DNA of 64,000 bases, taken from Brevibacterium sp. S111 (GTDB lineage: Bacteria > Actinomycetota > Actinomycetes > Actinomycetales > Brevibacteriaceae). Location: NCBI RefSeq assembly GCF_004745075.1, contig NZ_RHFH01000008.1, positions 124,001-188,000 on the forward strand. Direction: 5' to 3'. Position numbers and translations under genes: made by a program. How positions within the stretch are numbered: position 1 is the stretch's first letter; the number at the start of each line of letters is the position of its first letter. The notes under the pieces are model-generated. The model saw nothing but the letters and a program-made list of their open reading frames with translations. It made no database searches and was not told where the DNA came from. Below are positions 1 to 7,713 of this stretch, one piece after another.

Positions 1-940
1 CGCGCGGCAGGTCCGGGTGGTGGGCTTCGGCACCCCAGTGCATGCCGCGCCCAGGAGCCTCGGTGGCTCGGGCCAGAGCGGTGCCGAGCATGACGGCATC
101 GGCGCCGACGCCGAAGGCCTTGACGATCTCACCGCTGGTGCCCAGCCCGCCGTCGGCGATGACGTGGACGTAGCGTCCGCCGGATTCGTCCATGTAGTCG
201 CGGCGGGCGGCATGGACGTCGGCGACAGCGGTGGCCATCGGGGCGTGGATGCCCAGGGTCTTGCGGGTCGTGGCCGCCGCTCCCCCGCCGAAGCCGACGA
301 GGACGCCGGCGGCACCGGTGCGCATGAGGTGCAGGGCCGCGGTGTAGGTGGCGGCACCGCCGACGATGACGGGCACATCGAGTTCGTAGATGAACTGCTT
401 GAGGTTGAGCGGTTCGGTGTGGGTCGAGACGTGCTCGGCCGACACCGTGGTGCCGCGGATGACGAAGATGTCGACACCGGCATCGACGACGGTCTTGTAG
501 AACTCCTGCGTCCGCTGCGGGGTGAGCGCTCCGGCGACGGTGACTCCGGCCTCACGGATCTGCTCGAGGCGGGCGGTGATGAGTTCGGCCTGGATGGGTG
601 CGGAGTAGAGCTCCTGCATCCGAGAGGTCGCCATTTCGCTGGGCAGCTGGGCGATCTCGGCCAGCAGCGGGGTGGGATCCTCGTACCGGGTCCACAGTCC
701 CTCGAGGTCGAGCACACCGAGTCCGCCGAACTTGCCCAGGGCGATGACGGTCTCCGGCGACATCGCCGAATCCATGGGGGCGCCGATGAAGGGCAGGTCG
801 AACTGGTAGGCATCGATCTGCCAGCTCAGAGACACGTCTTCGGGGTCGCGGGTGCGCCGAGCGGGGACGATGGCGATGTCGTCGAGCGAATAGGCGCGAC
901 GGCCGCGCTTGCCTTTGCCGATTTCGATTTCAGAACTCAC
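1..940 (-). CDS. guaB3: GuaB3-family IMP dehydrogenase-related protein (3' end outside window)
   Basis: This is a TIM-barrel protein of the IMP dehydrogenase superfamily; 313 codons are visible and the C-terminus lies beyond position 1. It reads from a GTG at 938-940 (SSEIEIGKGKRGRRAYSLDD). The GAPMDSAMSPET, VPVIVGGAATY and VIADGGLGTSGEIVKAFG segments are typical of the actinobacterial GuaB3 group, which lacks CBS domains. At the position of the IMPDH catalytic loop it reads GFGGGAAATTRKTLG, with no cysteine, so ordinary IMPDH chemistry is not expected. GuaB3 proteins have been linked to purine or GMP metabolism, but the reaction cannot be deduced here. Its usual neighbour guaB is 27 kb away in this window, and an IS element lies just upstream. 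Confidence 0.88.
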   Translation of the reverse strand, partial: MSSEIEIGKGKRGRRAYSLDDIAIVPARRTRDPEDVSLSWQIDAYQFDLPFIGAPMDSAMSPETVIALGKFGGLGVLDLEGLWTRYEDPTPLLAEIAQLPSEMATSRMQELYSAPIQAELITARLEQIREAGVTVAGALTPQRTQEFYKTVVDAGVDIFVIRGTTVSAEHVSTHTEPLNLKQFIYELDVPVIVGGAATYTAALHLMRTGAAGVLVGFGGGAAATTRKTLGIHAPMATAVADVHAARRDYMDESGGRYVHVIADGGLGTSGEIVKAFGVGADAVMLGTALARATEAPGRGMHWGAEAHHPDLPR

Positions 941-1002
941 GCCAACAGCCTATCCCACCACCCTCTGCGCCAGGTCTCAGCCCACTATGAGGAACGCAGC
1001 GT

Positions 1003-1018
1003 CTCCCTCCCAGAACTA
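1003..1018 (+). repeat. Right-hand arm of a 16-bp inverted repeat at the IS110 boundary
   Basis: CTCCCTCCCAGAACTA occurs here and is perfectly inverted at 2455-2470, so the two arms bracket the insertion sequence. IS110 elements usually lack terminal inverted repeats, so the arms may belong to a palindromic target site (possibly the native terminator behind the LysR gene) rather than to the element. Confidence 0.8.
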
Positions 1019-1068
1019 CCTGACGACGGCTCAGCAACCTCGCGCCAAGTTGCTGGGCCGCCGTCAGG
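1019..1068. terminator. Long hairpin at the IS110 right end
   Basis: Two 20-nt arms (1019-1038 and 1049-1068) pair with one mismatch and one G-T wobble around a 10-nt loop. The hairpin starts 16 bp past the transposase stop. It may end the transposase transcript or shield the element from outside transcription. No T-run follows it. Confidence 0.55.
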
Positions 1069-1083
1069 ATCCTTCTATGTCTG

Positions 1084-2151
1084 TCAAGCGGCTTGGCCGA
1101 TCGAGTTCGTGGCCTCGAGAATGCGATACACAGAACGGGCCAAGTGACGCTTCATGCACCGGATGGTCTCCTTCTTCGTCTTCCCCTCGCCAAGCCGTTT
1201 AGCCATGTATGCCTGGGACCTCTTCTGGTGAGAAAGCCGCGTGATGGCCACCATGTACAACGCAGAATTCAACCGACGATCACCACTGCGATTAAGCCGG
1301 AACCTCACCACATTCCCCGACGACGCCGGTATCGGGCTGACCCCCGCCAGCTTCGCAAACGCAGCCTCTGAACGCACCCGCCCAGGATGCGACCACGCCA
1401 GGTAGAACACAGCCGCGGTGATCGGACCAAACCCCGGCTCAGCCAGCAACACCGCAGCCGGGCTGTCCTTGACCAAAGCTTCGATCCGGGTGGCGTAGTC
1501 CTTGATATCGGCATCGACTTCGACGACGCGTTTGGCTAACCGAATCGCTTCCCGACGAGCCTCGGTAAGTGCCACAGACTCGTTCCTGATCCGCCACTTC
1601 GCAACCGCGTGGATCTTGACGACCGACAGTTTCCGACGCGCATCCATACCGAGGTCATGAGTACGCAACAGCGCGGTGAGCGCATTGACAGTCCGGGTCT
1701 TCTCCCGGGTCATGGACTCCCGCGCCTTGACCAGGACCTGCAGTCCCTGACGCGGCCCATCAGCCTGTCGGGGGAACCGCAGCCGCGACTCATCCATCGA
1801 CAGGACCGTGCCAGCGATCCGTCGGGCATCGATCCGGTCATCCTTGCCCGTGGCATGCCGGTCACGAGCATTCATGCTGGCGGCCTCGGCGACTGTGTAC
1901 CCGTTGTCGGCAACATGGTCGGCAAGGATCGCCCCGTAAGTGCCGATACCCTCGATCACCCACAGGGTGTCGAGGTCCCCGCCGGTACGGCGACCGGCCC
2001 ACAGCAGCGCCCGTTTCAGGCCAGCTTTCGTGGTCGGGAATGCAGCAGTGTCGACGTGCTCACCAGTGTTGGTGAGGACACTGTAGACGTGGTTCTTCGC
2101 GTGGGTGTCGACGCCAACGACAAACGCGTATAAATGCGAGATGATAGTCAT
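1084..2151 (-). CDS. IS110-family DEDD transposase
   Basis: The 355-aa product has the length and two-domain plan of IS110 recombinases. The N-terminal RuvC-like DEDD domain (about residues 10-165) shows FVVGVDTHAKNH with the first Asp, WVIEGIGTYG with the Glu, and GKDDRIDARRIA with the closing Asp pair. The C-terminal Transposase_20 domain (about 215-305) shows LAEPGFGPITA and AKLAGVSPIPASSGN, with the serine used in strand exchange by characterised relatives. No frameshift is visible and the gene looks intact. IS110 enzymes are known to be guided by an RNA made from the element's non-coding end; here the long upstream end (2152-2452) is the candidate source. The ATG at 2149-2151 follows GAACCGTC, a weak ribosome site. 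Confidence 0.95.
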   Translation of the reverse strand: MTIISHLYAFVVGVDTHAKNHVYSVLTNTGEHVDTAAFPTTKAGLKRALLWAGRRTGGDLDTLWVIEGIGTYGAILADHVADNGYTVAEAASMNARDRHATGKDDRIDARRIAGTVLSMDESRLRFPRQADGPRQGLQVLVKARESMTREKTRTVNALTALLRTHDLGMDARRKLSVVKIHAVAKWRIRNESVALTEARREAIRLAKRVVEVDADIKDYATRIEALVKDSPAAVLLAEPGFGPITAAVFYLAWSHPGRVRSEAAFAKLAGVSPIPASSGNVVRFRLNRSGDRRLNSALYMVAITRLSHQKRSQAYMAKRLGEGKTKKETIRCMKRHLARSVYRILEATNSIGQAA

Positions 2152-2164
2152 GACGGTTCGTGAT

Positions 2165-2452
2165 TCTCCTGTGTCAGAACGGATGAGGTCCGACCGTCAA
2201 CGCGGTCGGCTCCGGTCCGGGAGATAGTCACGTCGAAACACTACTGTGATGAGTCACGTTCGGTCAGGAACGGACAACCTTCTGATCAAGTTATCGATGT
2301 GGGCCGAGCCGGTGCCGACCGCCCACCAATCACCAGACAGATCCCGACGAGGACATCGTTCGAGTCAGTAGTTCTGCGGGTCATGATGATCGATGGGACG
2401 GTCAGTCCCTACTCTGCCAGCCAGTCCCAGACCAGCCACTATCAATACTCAC
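2165..2452 (-). ncRNA. Candidate bridge (seek) RNA region in the IS110 left end
   Basis: This non-coding stretch lies between the element's left boundary and the transposase start, where IS110-group bridge RNAs are known to be encoded. On the transposase-sense strand it can form a small GGGAC/GTCCC hairpin, then a CCCG/CGGG-closed loop, then a CGAAC/GTTTCG-closed loop. The first large loop carries CAGAACTACTG (2376-2366), identical to the flank/left-end junction at 2462-2452. The second carries TCACAGTAGT (2249-2240), the complement of that junction strand at 2459-2450. This guide-like placement is the evidence; exact RNA ends and pairing are inferred. The LysR frame also runs into its first 50 bp. 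Confidence 0.5.
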
Positions 2453-3361
2453 AGTAGTTCTGGGAGGGAGGTGGGCGGCGGCGACGTCCTCAGCGGCAGC
2501 GACGAAGGCCCGCACATGCGGCAGGTGCGCCTCCCGGTCGCGCACATGCATGACGACCCGACGCATCGGCACGGGATCGGTGAGGTCGACGGCGACGAGC
2601 CCCGGCGGCAGCTGCAGGGTCGACAGCCCCGGCAGCACCGTGATCGCCAGATTCGACGCGACGAGGGCGAGCGCGGCGAAGTCGTCCTCGCAGGCTGCGA
2701 AGCTCTTGCGTTCGAAACCGGCCGCCGCGCACGCATGATCGACGACCTTGCTCGACGGACCCGCCCACATGTCATAGTCGACCCAATGCTGGTCTTCGAG
2801 ATCCTTGAACGGCACTGTCGCCAGCTCCGCGAATTCGTGCCGCTCGGAGACCACAACCCGGTAGTCATCGTCGAAGAGCGGAATCCGCGTCATCTCCGGC
2901 AGCCGGGTCTCCCCGCCCTGCGGGACCTCGGCCCGGATCTCGATGAGGCAGTGACTGCGCCGATTCTTCGCCGGTTCGTTGAGCTGGATGTCGAAGCGCA
3001 GGTTCGGGTGGTCGCGGGCGACGGATTCGATGATCCCAGGCAGCAGCCGAGCATTGAACGAGGTGAATGCGGCGATCCGCAGTCGGGGACGGCTGACGTT
3101 GCGGAAATTCTCGACGAGGTCGTCCAGTCTGGCCACCGAGGTGAACACCTCCCCGGACTCCTCGGCCAGCCGCCGACCGAACTCGGTGATCTCGATGCCG
3201 CGGCCCGACCGCCGATACAGGGGTGCGACGACGGACTTCTGCAGGGTCGTGATGTGCTGGCTGACCGTCGCCGGCGTGTAGTTGAGGTTCTTCGCGGCCG
3301 CGACCACAGACCCGGTGGCCACGACCGCGCGCCAGATCCGGAGCCGGTTGAGATCCCACAT
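2402..3361 (-). CDS. LysR-family transcriptional regulator, 3' end altered by IS110
   Basis: The protein has an N-terminal winged-helix DNA-binding domain (residues 1-62; RIWRAVVATGSVVAAAKNLN then TPATVSQHITTLQKS) followed by a periplasmic-binding-like effector domain. The start chosen (3359-3361, MWDLNRLRIW) places the helix-turn-helix at the usual distance; an in-frame ATG 24 bp upstream is less likely. It is divergent from a LysE-type exporter, an arrangement like LysG/LysE where the regulator senses the exported amino acid and activates the exporter. The last roughly 16 residues (from VSIDSG on) are encoded by the IS110 left end, so the native C-terminus has been replaced; the folded domain itself appears complete. 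Confidence 0.88.
   Translation of the reverse strand: MWDLNRLRIWRAVVATGSVVAAAKNLNYTPATVSQHITTLQKSVVAPLYRRSGRGIEITEFGRRLAEESGEVFTSVARLDDLVENFRNVSRPRLRIAAFTSFNARLLPGIIESVARDHPNLRFDIQLNEPAKNRRSHCLIEIRAEVPQGGETRLPEMTRIPLFDDDYRVVVSERHEFAELATVPFKDLEDQHWVDYDMWAGPSSKVVDHACAAAGFERKSFAACEDDFAALALVASNLAITVLPGLSTLQLPPGLVAVDLTDPVPMRRVVMHVRDREAHLPHVRAFVAAAEDVAAAHLPPRTTVSIDSGWSGTGWQSRD
2455..2470 (-). repeat. Left-hand arm of the 16-bp inverted repeat at the IS110 boundary
   Basis: TAGTTCTGGGAGGGAG on the plus strand is the exact reverse complement of 1003-1018. It lies inside the last codons of the LysR gene (HLPPRTT), so the element sits at or in the 3' end of that gene. Confidence 0.8.
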
Positions 3362-3428
3362 ACGTGCATCGTAGCCGGAAACCATTCGGTATCGCCTGAT
3401 GTTCGTTCACGATCAATTGCTTTTCCCG

Positions 3429-3449
3429 ATTGTTGGCACCCCCGACAAT
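3429..3449. promoter_or_regulatory. Inverted repeat in the LysR/LysE divergent promoter region
   Basis: ATTGTTGG and CCGACAAT are near-perfect inverted half-sites separated by 5 bp, in the locally AT-rich spacer between the two divergent genes. This is where a LysR regulator would be expected to bind. It is a candidate by position and symmetry only. Confidence 0.4.
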
Positions 3450-3522
3450 GGAGACGTGCCCCAGGAGATGCGTCTCCCCACCCGCGGGGCTCGCTTCACC
3501 CCACTGCATCAGGAGGACAGCC

Positions 3523-4239
3523 GTGACCGGACCCGAGATCCTCACCATCACCGGCGCCGCCGCCGCGTTGGCGGTCACGCCCGGACCCGAGACGATCCTC
3601 ACGATCCGCCTGTCGTCCCTGCGGCGGAAGGCCGGACTGGTCTATGCCCTCGGCACGGCCACGGGAACCGTGATCTGGATGGCCCTCGCGCTGACCGGAG
3701 TCTCCGCCCTGCTCACCGTCTACCCCGCCGCGGTCCAGGTGCTCAAGATCGGCGGCGGGCTCTACCTCTGCTTCCTCGGATTCCTCGCCGGCCGGCAGGC
3801 GCTGCGCCTGCGTCGCGAACTGCATGCGGACTCGGCGACCTCCGAGTCCACAGCCGACCAGACGGACCCACCCGAATCGCCCCTCGACGGCCCGGTCAGC
3901 GAGATCGCCACCGCCGTGGAGTCGACCGCCTGGGGTCACCTGCGCTCGTTCGTGTCCTATCGCCGCGGCATCATCTCCTCGCTGAGCAACCCGAAGGTCG
4001 GCCTGTTCTTCCTCGCGATCCTGCCCACCCTCGTGCCCGCGTCGCCGAGCGGAGTCGACTATGCGGTGCTCATCGCCCTCATCGTCGGCGTGCTGCTGGC
4101 CTATCAGCTCGTGCTCGCGTGCATGGCGAGCCTGGCCGCCTCGGCGATGGCGCACCGCAGCGCCGACTTCTTCATCGAGGCGGCCTCGACCCTCATCCTG
4201 TTCGTCATCGGCATCGCTGTCATCGCAATCCCGATCTGA
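3523..4239 (+). CDS. LysE/RhtB-family amino acid exporter
   Basis: A 238-aa membrane protein of the LysE/RhtB family, which exports amino acids or their analogues by proton-motive force. The GTG start at 3523 is preceded by AGGAGG at 3511-3516 and gives the family N-terminus (TGPEILTITGAAAALAVTPGPET, with the conserved TPGP motif). Upstream in-frame ATGs would add a non-hydrophobic 31-residue leader. About five to six hydrophobic segments are visible. A charged linker of about 60 residues (around 105-155, acidic and Ser/Thr/Pro-rich) between the third and fourth segments is longer than in most relatives. The second half contains SNPKVGLFFLAILPTLV, a family signature. It is divergent from the LysR gene, which probably controls it. 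The substrate is unknown. Confidence 0.87.
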   Translation: MTGPEILTITGAAAALAVTPGPETILTIRLSSLRRKAGLVYALGTATGTVIWMALALTGVSALLTVYPAAVQVLKIGGGLYLCFLGFLAGRQALRLRRELHADSATSESTADQTDPPESPLDGPVSEIATAVESTAWGHLRSFVSYRRGIISSLSNPKVGLFFLAILPTLVPASPSGVDYAVLIALIVGVLLAYQLVLACMASLAASAMAHRSADFFIEAASTLILFVIGIAVIAIPI

Positions 4240-4285
4240 GTGGCCATCCCCGGTCGTCGGAACGGCGCATTCCCTGCGGCCCGGC

Positions 4286-5143
4286 TCAGAATTCCAGGGG
4301 CAGATTGTCGATGAGGTGCGTGCCGCCGACATCCACCGACACGAGCAGCAGGGCCGATCCCCGAAAGTCGTCGGGGCAGGGCCGCAGTGTCGCCGCCTCG
4401 ACGAGGCTGAGGTAGATGATCTCGAGCATCCCGCGCTCGGTCGCCGATTCGAGGACGGCACGGGCCGCCGATTCGACGGCGCCGGGCAGTCCCCCAGCAC
4501 CCGTCGACGAACCCGCCGCCACCTCGGCGGCGGTGTCGAGGGCCCGCGGAATCGCCAGGGCACGGTCGCGGTCGACCCCGGAGAGGTATTCGTTGCGACT
4601 CGACATCGCCAGCCCGTCATCGTCGCGGATGACGGGCAGACCGATGAGCTCGATATCGAAGTCGAGGTCGGCGATCATCCTCTTGACCAGCACGAACTGC
4701 TGGATGTCCTTGAGCCCGAACACCGTGACATCGGGGTCGATGAGGTTGAACAGCTTCGCCACGACCGTGAGCACTCCGTCGAAGTGACCGGGCCTGGCCT
4801 CACCTTCGAACACCGCGCCCATGCGCCCGGCGACGACGCGGACTTCGGGCGCGGAAGGATACATCTCGGCCAGGGCAGGAGCGAAGACGAAGTCGACCCC
4901 GGCCTCCTCGCACTTGCTCAGATCGGCCTCAATCGGGCGCGGGTACTGGACGAAGTCCTCATCGGCGCCGAACTGCAGCGGATTGACGAAGATCGAGGTC
5001 ACGACCAGGTCGGATTCGGCCCGGGCGCGGGCCATGAGCGCCTGATGACCCGAGTGGAGGGCGCCCATCGTCGGCACGAGGCCGATGCGCCCGGTCTGCT
5101 CGGACCGCCACCGACGCAGCGCCTGGATGCCTCCGACCTCCAT
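4286..5143 (-). CDS. panC: Pantothenate synthetase (pantoate-beta-alanine ligase)
   Basis: A cytoplasmic enzyme that joins pantoate to beta-alanine using ATP, the last step of vitamin B5 synthesis. The 285-aa length is normal. The nucleotide-binding segment VPTMGALHSGHQALM (HIGH-like), FVNPLQFGADEDFVQYPR, the GAVFEGEARPGHFDGVLTVVAKLFN block and FGLKDIQQFVLVKRM are all present, as is DGLAMSSRNEYLS. The ATG at 5141-5143 overlaps the panB stop (TGATG), so panB and panC are translationally coupled. Longer in-frame upstream starts would run deep into panB and are rejected. Confidence 0.96.
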   Translation of the reverse strand: MEVGGIQALRRWRSEQTGRIGLVPTMGALHSGHQALMARARAESDLVVTSIFVNPLQFGADEDFVQYPRPIEADLSKCEEAGVDFVFAPALAEMYPSAPEVRVVAGRMGAVFEGEARPGHFDGVLTVVAKLFNLIDPDVTVFGLKDIQQFVLVKRMIADLDFDIELIGLPVIRDDDGLAMSSRNEYLSGVDRDRALAIPRALDTAAEVAAGSSTGAGGLPGAVESAARAVLESATERGMLEIIYLSLVEAATLRPCPDDFRGSALLLVSVDVGGTHLIDNLPLEF

Positions 5144-6060
5144 CAGTCGAAGCCCCTCTCCGGTTCGGGGAAGATCCCGGACCGGACTTCGTCGACATAG
5201 GTTCCGACCGCCTCGGTGAGCACGGAATGCAGGTCGGCATAGCGCTTGACGAAGCGCGGGGCCCGCCCCGTACTCAGCCCGGCCATGTCCTGCCACACGA
5301 GCACCTGCGCGTCGCAGTCGGCGCCCGCTCCGATGCCGATGGTCGGGATCGTGAGTTCGGCGGTGACCTGCCCGGCCAGGGCGGACGGGACCATCTCCAT
5401 GACCACGGAGAACGCTCCGGCAGCGGCGACCGCGCGGGAGTCGTCGAGAAGCGCCGAGCCCGCCTCCCCGCGACCTTGGACCTTGTATCCGCCGAGGTTG
5501 TGCTCGGCCTGCGGGGTGAAGCCGATGTGCGCCATGACAGGGATGCCCGCCGCCGTGATCGCCGCGATCCGCGAGGCCATGCGCGCCCCGCCTTCGAGTT
5601 TGACCGCGTGGACTCCGGCTTCCTTCATGAACCGCACAGCCGTGGCCACGGCCTGTTCGTCGGAGATCTCATAGCTGCCGAAGGGCAGGTCGGCGACGAT
5701 GAGTGCGCGCGTCGTCGCCGAGGCGACTGCACGAGCCAGGGGAATGAGCTCGTCGACGGTCACCGGCAGGGTCGTGGCGTGGCCGTAGACGTTGTTCGCC
5801 GCGGAATCGCCGACCAGCAGCGCCTCGACGCCGGCCTGCTCGAACAATGCAGCCGTGTACTGGTCGTAACTGGTCAGCATCGCCCACCGCCGGCCCGCGG
5901 ACTTGGCTCTGATGAGATCGAGAGTGCGGATTCGCCGAGGCGGGGCCGCGGGAGCGCCGCTTCGCCCGGTTCCCGACGGGGTCGACTGACCTCCGTACGG
6001 AGCCGGTTCCTCGGCGGATGATGTGGACGATTGCTGGTTCGGGTGTGCCGCGTCGGGCAT
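5143..6060 (-). CDS. panB: 3-methyl-2-oxobutanoate hydroxymethyltransferase
   Basis: Converts alpha-ketoisovalerate and methylene-tetrahydrofolate to ketopantoate, the first committed step towards pantothenate. Core motifs are [51 protein letters not shown] and the metal/substrate region EMVPSALA. The start at 6060 ([10 protein letters not shown]) has AAGGAT upstream. It leaves a Ser/Pro/Gly-rich N-terminal extension of about 40 residues before the catalytic barrel, which most PanB proteins lack. panC follows with a 1-bp overlap. Confidence 0.95.
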   Translation of the reverse strand: MPDAAHPNQQSSTSSAEEPAPYGGQSTPSGTGRSGAPAAPPRRIRTLDLIRAKSAGRRWAMLTSYDQYTAALFEQAGVEALLVGDSAANNVYGHATTLPVTVDELIPLARAVASATTRALIVADLPFGSYEISDEQAVATAVRFMKEAGVHAVKLEGGARMASRIAAITAAGIPVMAHIGFTPQAEHNLGGYKVQGRGEAGSALLDDSRAVAAAGAFSVVMEMVPSALAGQVTAELTIPTIGIGAGADCDAQVLVWQDMAGLSTGRAPRFVKRYADLHSVLTEAVGTYVDEVRSGIFPEPERGFD

Positions 6061-6335
6061 GAGGATCCTTCGGATATGCGATGTCGTCGGTGCGGGCGCG
6101 GGCGGGTCGAGCCCGAAGCTCCGGTGAGGAGCCTCGGTCACTCTCACGGGGCGACCACCGCAGTGCACATCGGCTCGGATTGCGAGCCCGACCACAGCCT
6201 AGGCCATCCCCTGCCCCACGGCTATCACAAGCCCCCGGCAACAGCACCTCCACGCAGAACTCGGCCCGCTCCGCCGCCCGCGACACGACCGGCACGGAGT
6301 TGTGCATTGACCAGCGACGGGATTAAGCTCAAATC

Positions 6336-6367
6336 TGCGCAAACAATTAAACGCACAAGTGCGCAAA
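6336..6367. promoter_or_regulatory. Direct repeat in the panB/nadA divergent spacer
   Basis: The 366-bp spacer 6061-6426 contains an AT-rich island (about 6318-6372) unlike its surroundings. TGCGCAAA occurs at 6336-6343 and again at 6360-6367, 24 bp apart, with a related CGCACAAG between. NAD-synthesis operons are commonly repressed by dedicated regulators (NrtR, NadR, NadQ), but the sequence does not show which one would act here. The rest of the spacer shows no gene. Confidence 0.4.
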
Positions 6368-6426
6368 ACATGTCGGGCGGTGTCTCGCGCTCCTCGCGCA
6401 CCCGCAGCCCACCACAGCGAAGGACG

Positions 6427-7713
6427 ATGATGACTACGACAGCCTCGATCGAACTCACCCTCAAGGACATCTCCGCCACGGGGGCCAACGACGACATGTG
6501 TTCGACGGAGCTGCTCGATGCCCCGTGGGACGTCGACGAACGCCCCGGCTACGGTCCCGGCGCCTCGCTGGCCGACACGATCCCGGCCGCCGCCCCACGT
6601 CAGGGTGAGATCCCCGAGGAATACAAGCAGGCCTCCGCCGAAGAGCTCGATGACCGCATCCGCAGGGCCAAGGAGAGCCTCGGCGATCGCGTCGTTCTGC
6701 TCGGCCACCACTATCAGCGGGTCGAGGTCGTCGAGCACGCCGACTACATCGGCGACTCGTTCATGCTCGCCCGGGCCGCGCAGAACCATCCGGAGGCCGA
6801 GGCGATCGTCTTCTGCGGCGTCCACTTCATGGCCGAGACCGCCGACCTGCTCTCGCAGCCGAACCAGTCGGTCATCCTGCCCAACCTCGCCGCCGGCTGC
6901 TCGATGGCGGACATGGCCTCGATCGATCAGGTCGAGGACTGCTGGGAACAGCTCGCCGAGGTCTTCGGCACCGAACCCGATGAGCACGGCCGCGTCCCGG
7001 TCGTCCCCGTCACCTACATGAATTCCTCGGCCGCGATCAAAGGTTTCTGCGGCCGCAACGGCGGCATCGTGTGCACCTCGTCGAACGCCGAGGTGGTGCT
7101 CGAGTGGGCGTTCGAACGCGGGCAGCGCGTCCTGTTCTTCCCCGACCAGCACCTCGGCCGCAACACCGCCGTGAACATGGGCATCGGTCTTGATGAGATG
7201 CCGCTGTGGAATCCGGCCCGTCCGCTGGGCAACAATGACGAGCAGACGCTCACCGACGCCCGCGTCATCCTCTGGCAGGGCTTCTGCTCCGTGCACAAGC
7301 GCTTCACTCCCGCCCAGATCGACAAGGCTCGGAACGAGCACCCGGATGTCCGCGTCATCGTCCACCCCGAATGCCCGCGCGAGACCGTGGCCGCCGCCGA
7401 TGAGTCCGGGTCGACCGCGTACATCACGAAGGCCATCGCCGAGGCGACCGAACCGACGACATTCGCCATCGGCACCGAGATCAACCTCGTCCAGCGGCTG
7501 GCCGCCGAGCACCCGCAGCATACGATCTTCTGCCTCGATCCCGTCATCTGCCCGTGCTCGACGATGTATCGCATCCACCCCGGCTACATCGCCTGGGTGC
7601 TCGAATCGCTCATCGCCGGACGGGTCGTCAACCAGATCTCCGTCGACGCCGAGGTGGCCGATCCCGCCCGTGTGTCCCTGGAACGGATGCTCGCCGCGAA
7701 GCCGCGGATCTGA
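6427..7713 (+). CDS. nadA: Quinolinate synthase A
   Basis: An Fe-S enzyme condensing iminoaspartate with dihydroxyacetone phosphate to quinolinate, the second step of de novo NAD synthesis. The 428-aa size fits the longer actinobacterial form. Candidate cluster and catalytic cysteines lie in NLAAGCSMADMA, GGIVCTSSNAEV, VHPECPRET and the C-terminal CLDPVICPCSTMYR. VVLLGHHYQRVEVVEHADYIGDSF marks the first of the three pseudo-symmetric domains. ATGs at 6427 and 6430 are both possible, with GAAGGA at 6419-6424. It is the first gene of a compact nadA-nadB-nadC-desulfurase operon and its stop overlaps nadB by one base. Confidence 0.96.
   Translation: MMTTTASIELTLKDISATGANDDMCSTELLDAPWDVDERPGYGPGASLADTIPAAAPRQGEIPEEYKQASAEELDDRIRRAKESLGDRVVLLGHHYQRVEVVEHADYIGDSFMLARAAQNHPEAEAIVFCGVHFMAETADLLSQPNQSVILPNLAAGCSMADMASIDQVEDCWEQLAEVFGTEPDEHGRVPVVPVTYMNSSAAIKGFCGRNGGIVCTSSNAEVVLEWAFERGQRVLFFPDQHLGRNTAVNMGIGLDEMPLWNPARPLGNNDEQTLTDARVILWQGFCSVHKRFTPAQIDKARNEHPDVRVIVHPECPRETVAAADESGSTAYITKAIAEATEPTTFAIGTEINLVQRLAAEHPQHTIFCLDPVICPCSTMYRIHPGYIAWVLESLIAGRVVNQISVDAEVADPARVSLERMLAAKPRI

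Larger units (their letters stand above)
1012..2454 (-). mobile_element. IS110-family insertion sequence
   Basis: The element holds one DEDD transposase gene (1084-2151), about 300 bp of non-coding DNA on its upstream (left-end) side and about 70 bp downstream. There is no target duplication or DDE-type terminal repeat, as usual for IS110. The limits given assume a CT core on the transposase-sense strand at 2454-2453 and 1013-1012. Joining the flanks across that core gives an 11-bp inverted repeat with a 5-nt loop, and closes the LysR frame with TAG eight codons later. A GT core a few bases inward is also possible, so the ends are uncertain by several bases. Confidence 0.75.

Noticed and set aside
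3430..3522. An upstream ATG start for the LysE-type exporter
   Set aside because: It would add 31 non-hydrophobic residues over the promoter palindrome; the GTG at 3523 has a perfect AGGAGG and the family N-terminus.
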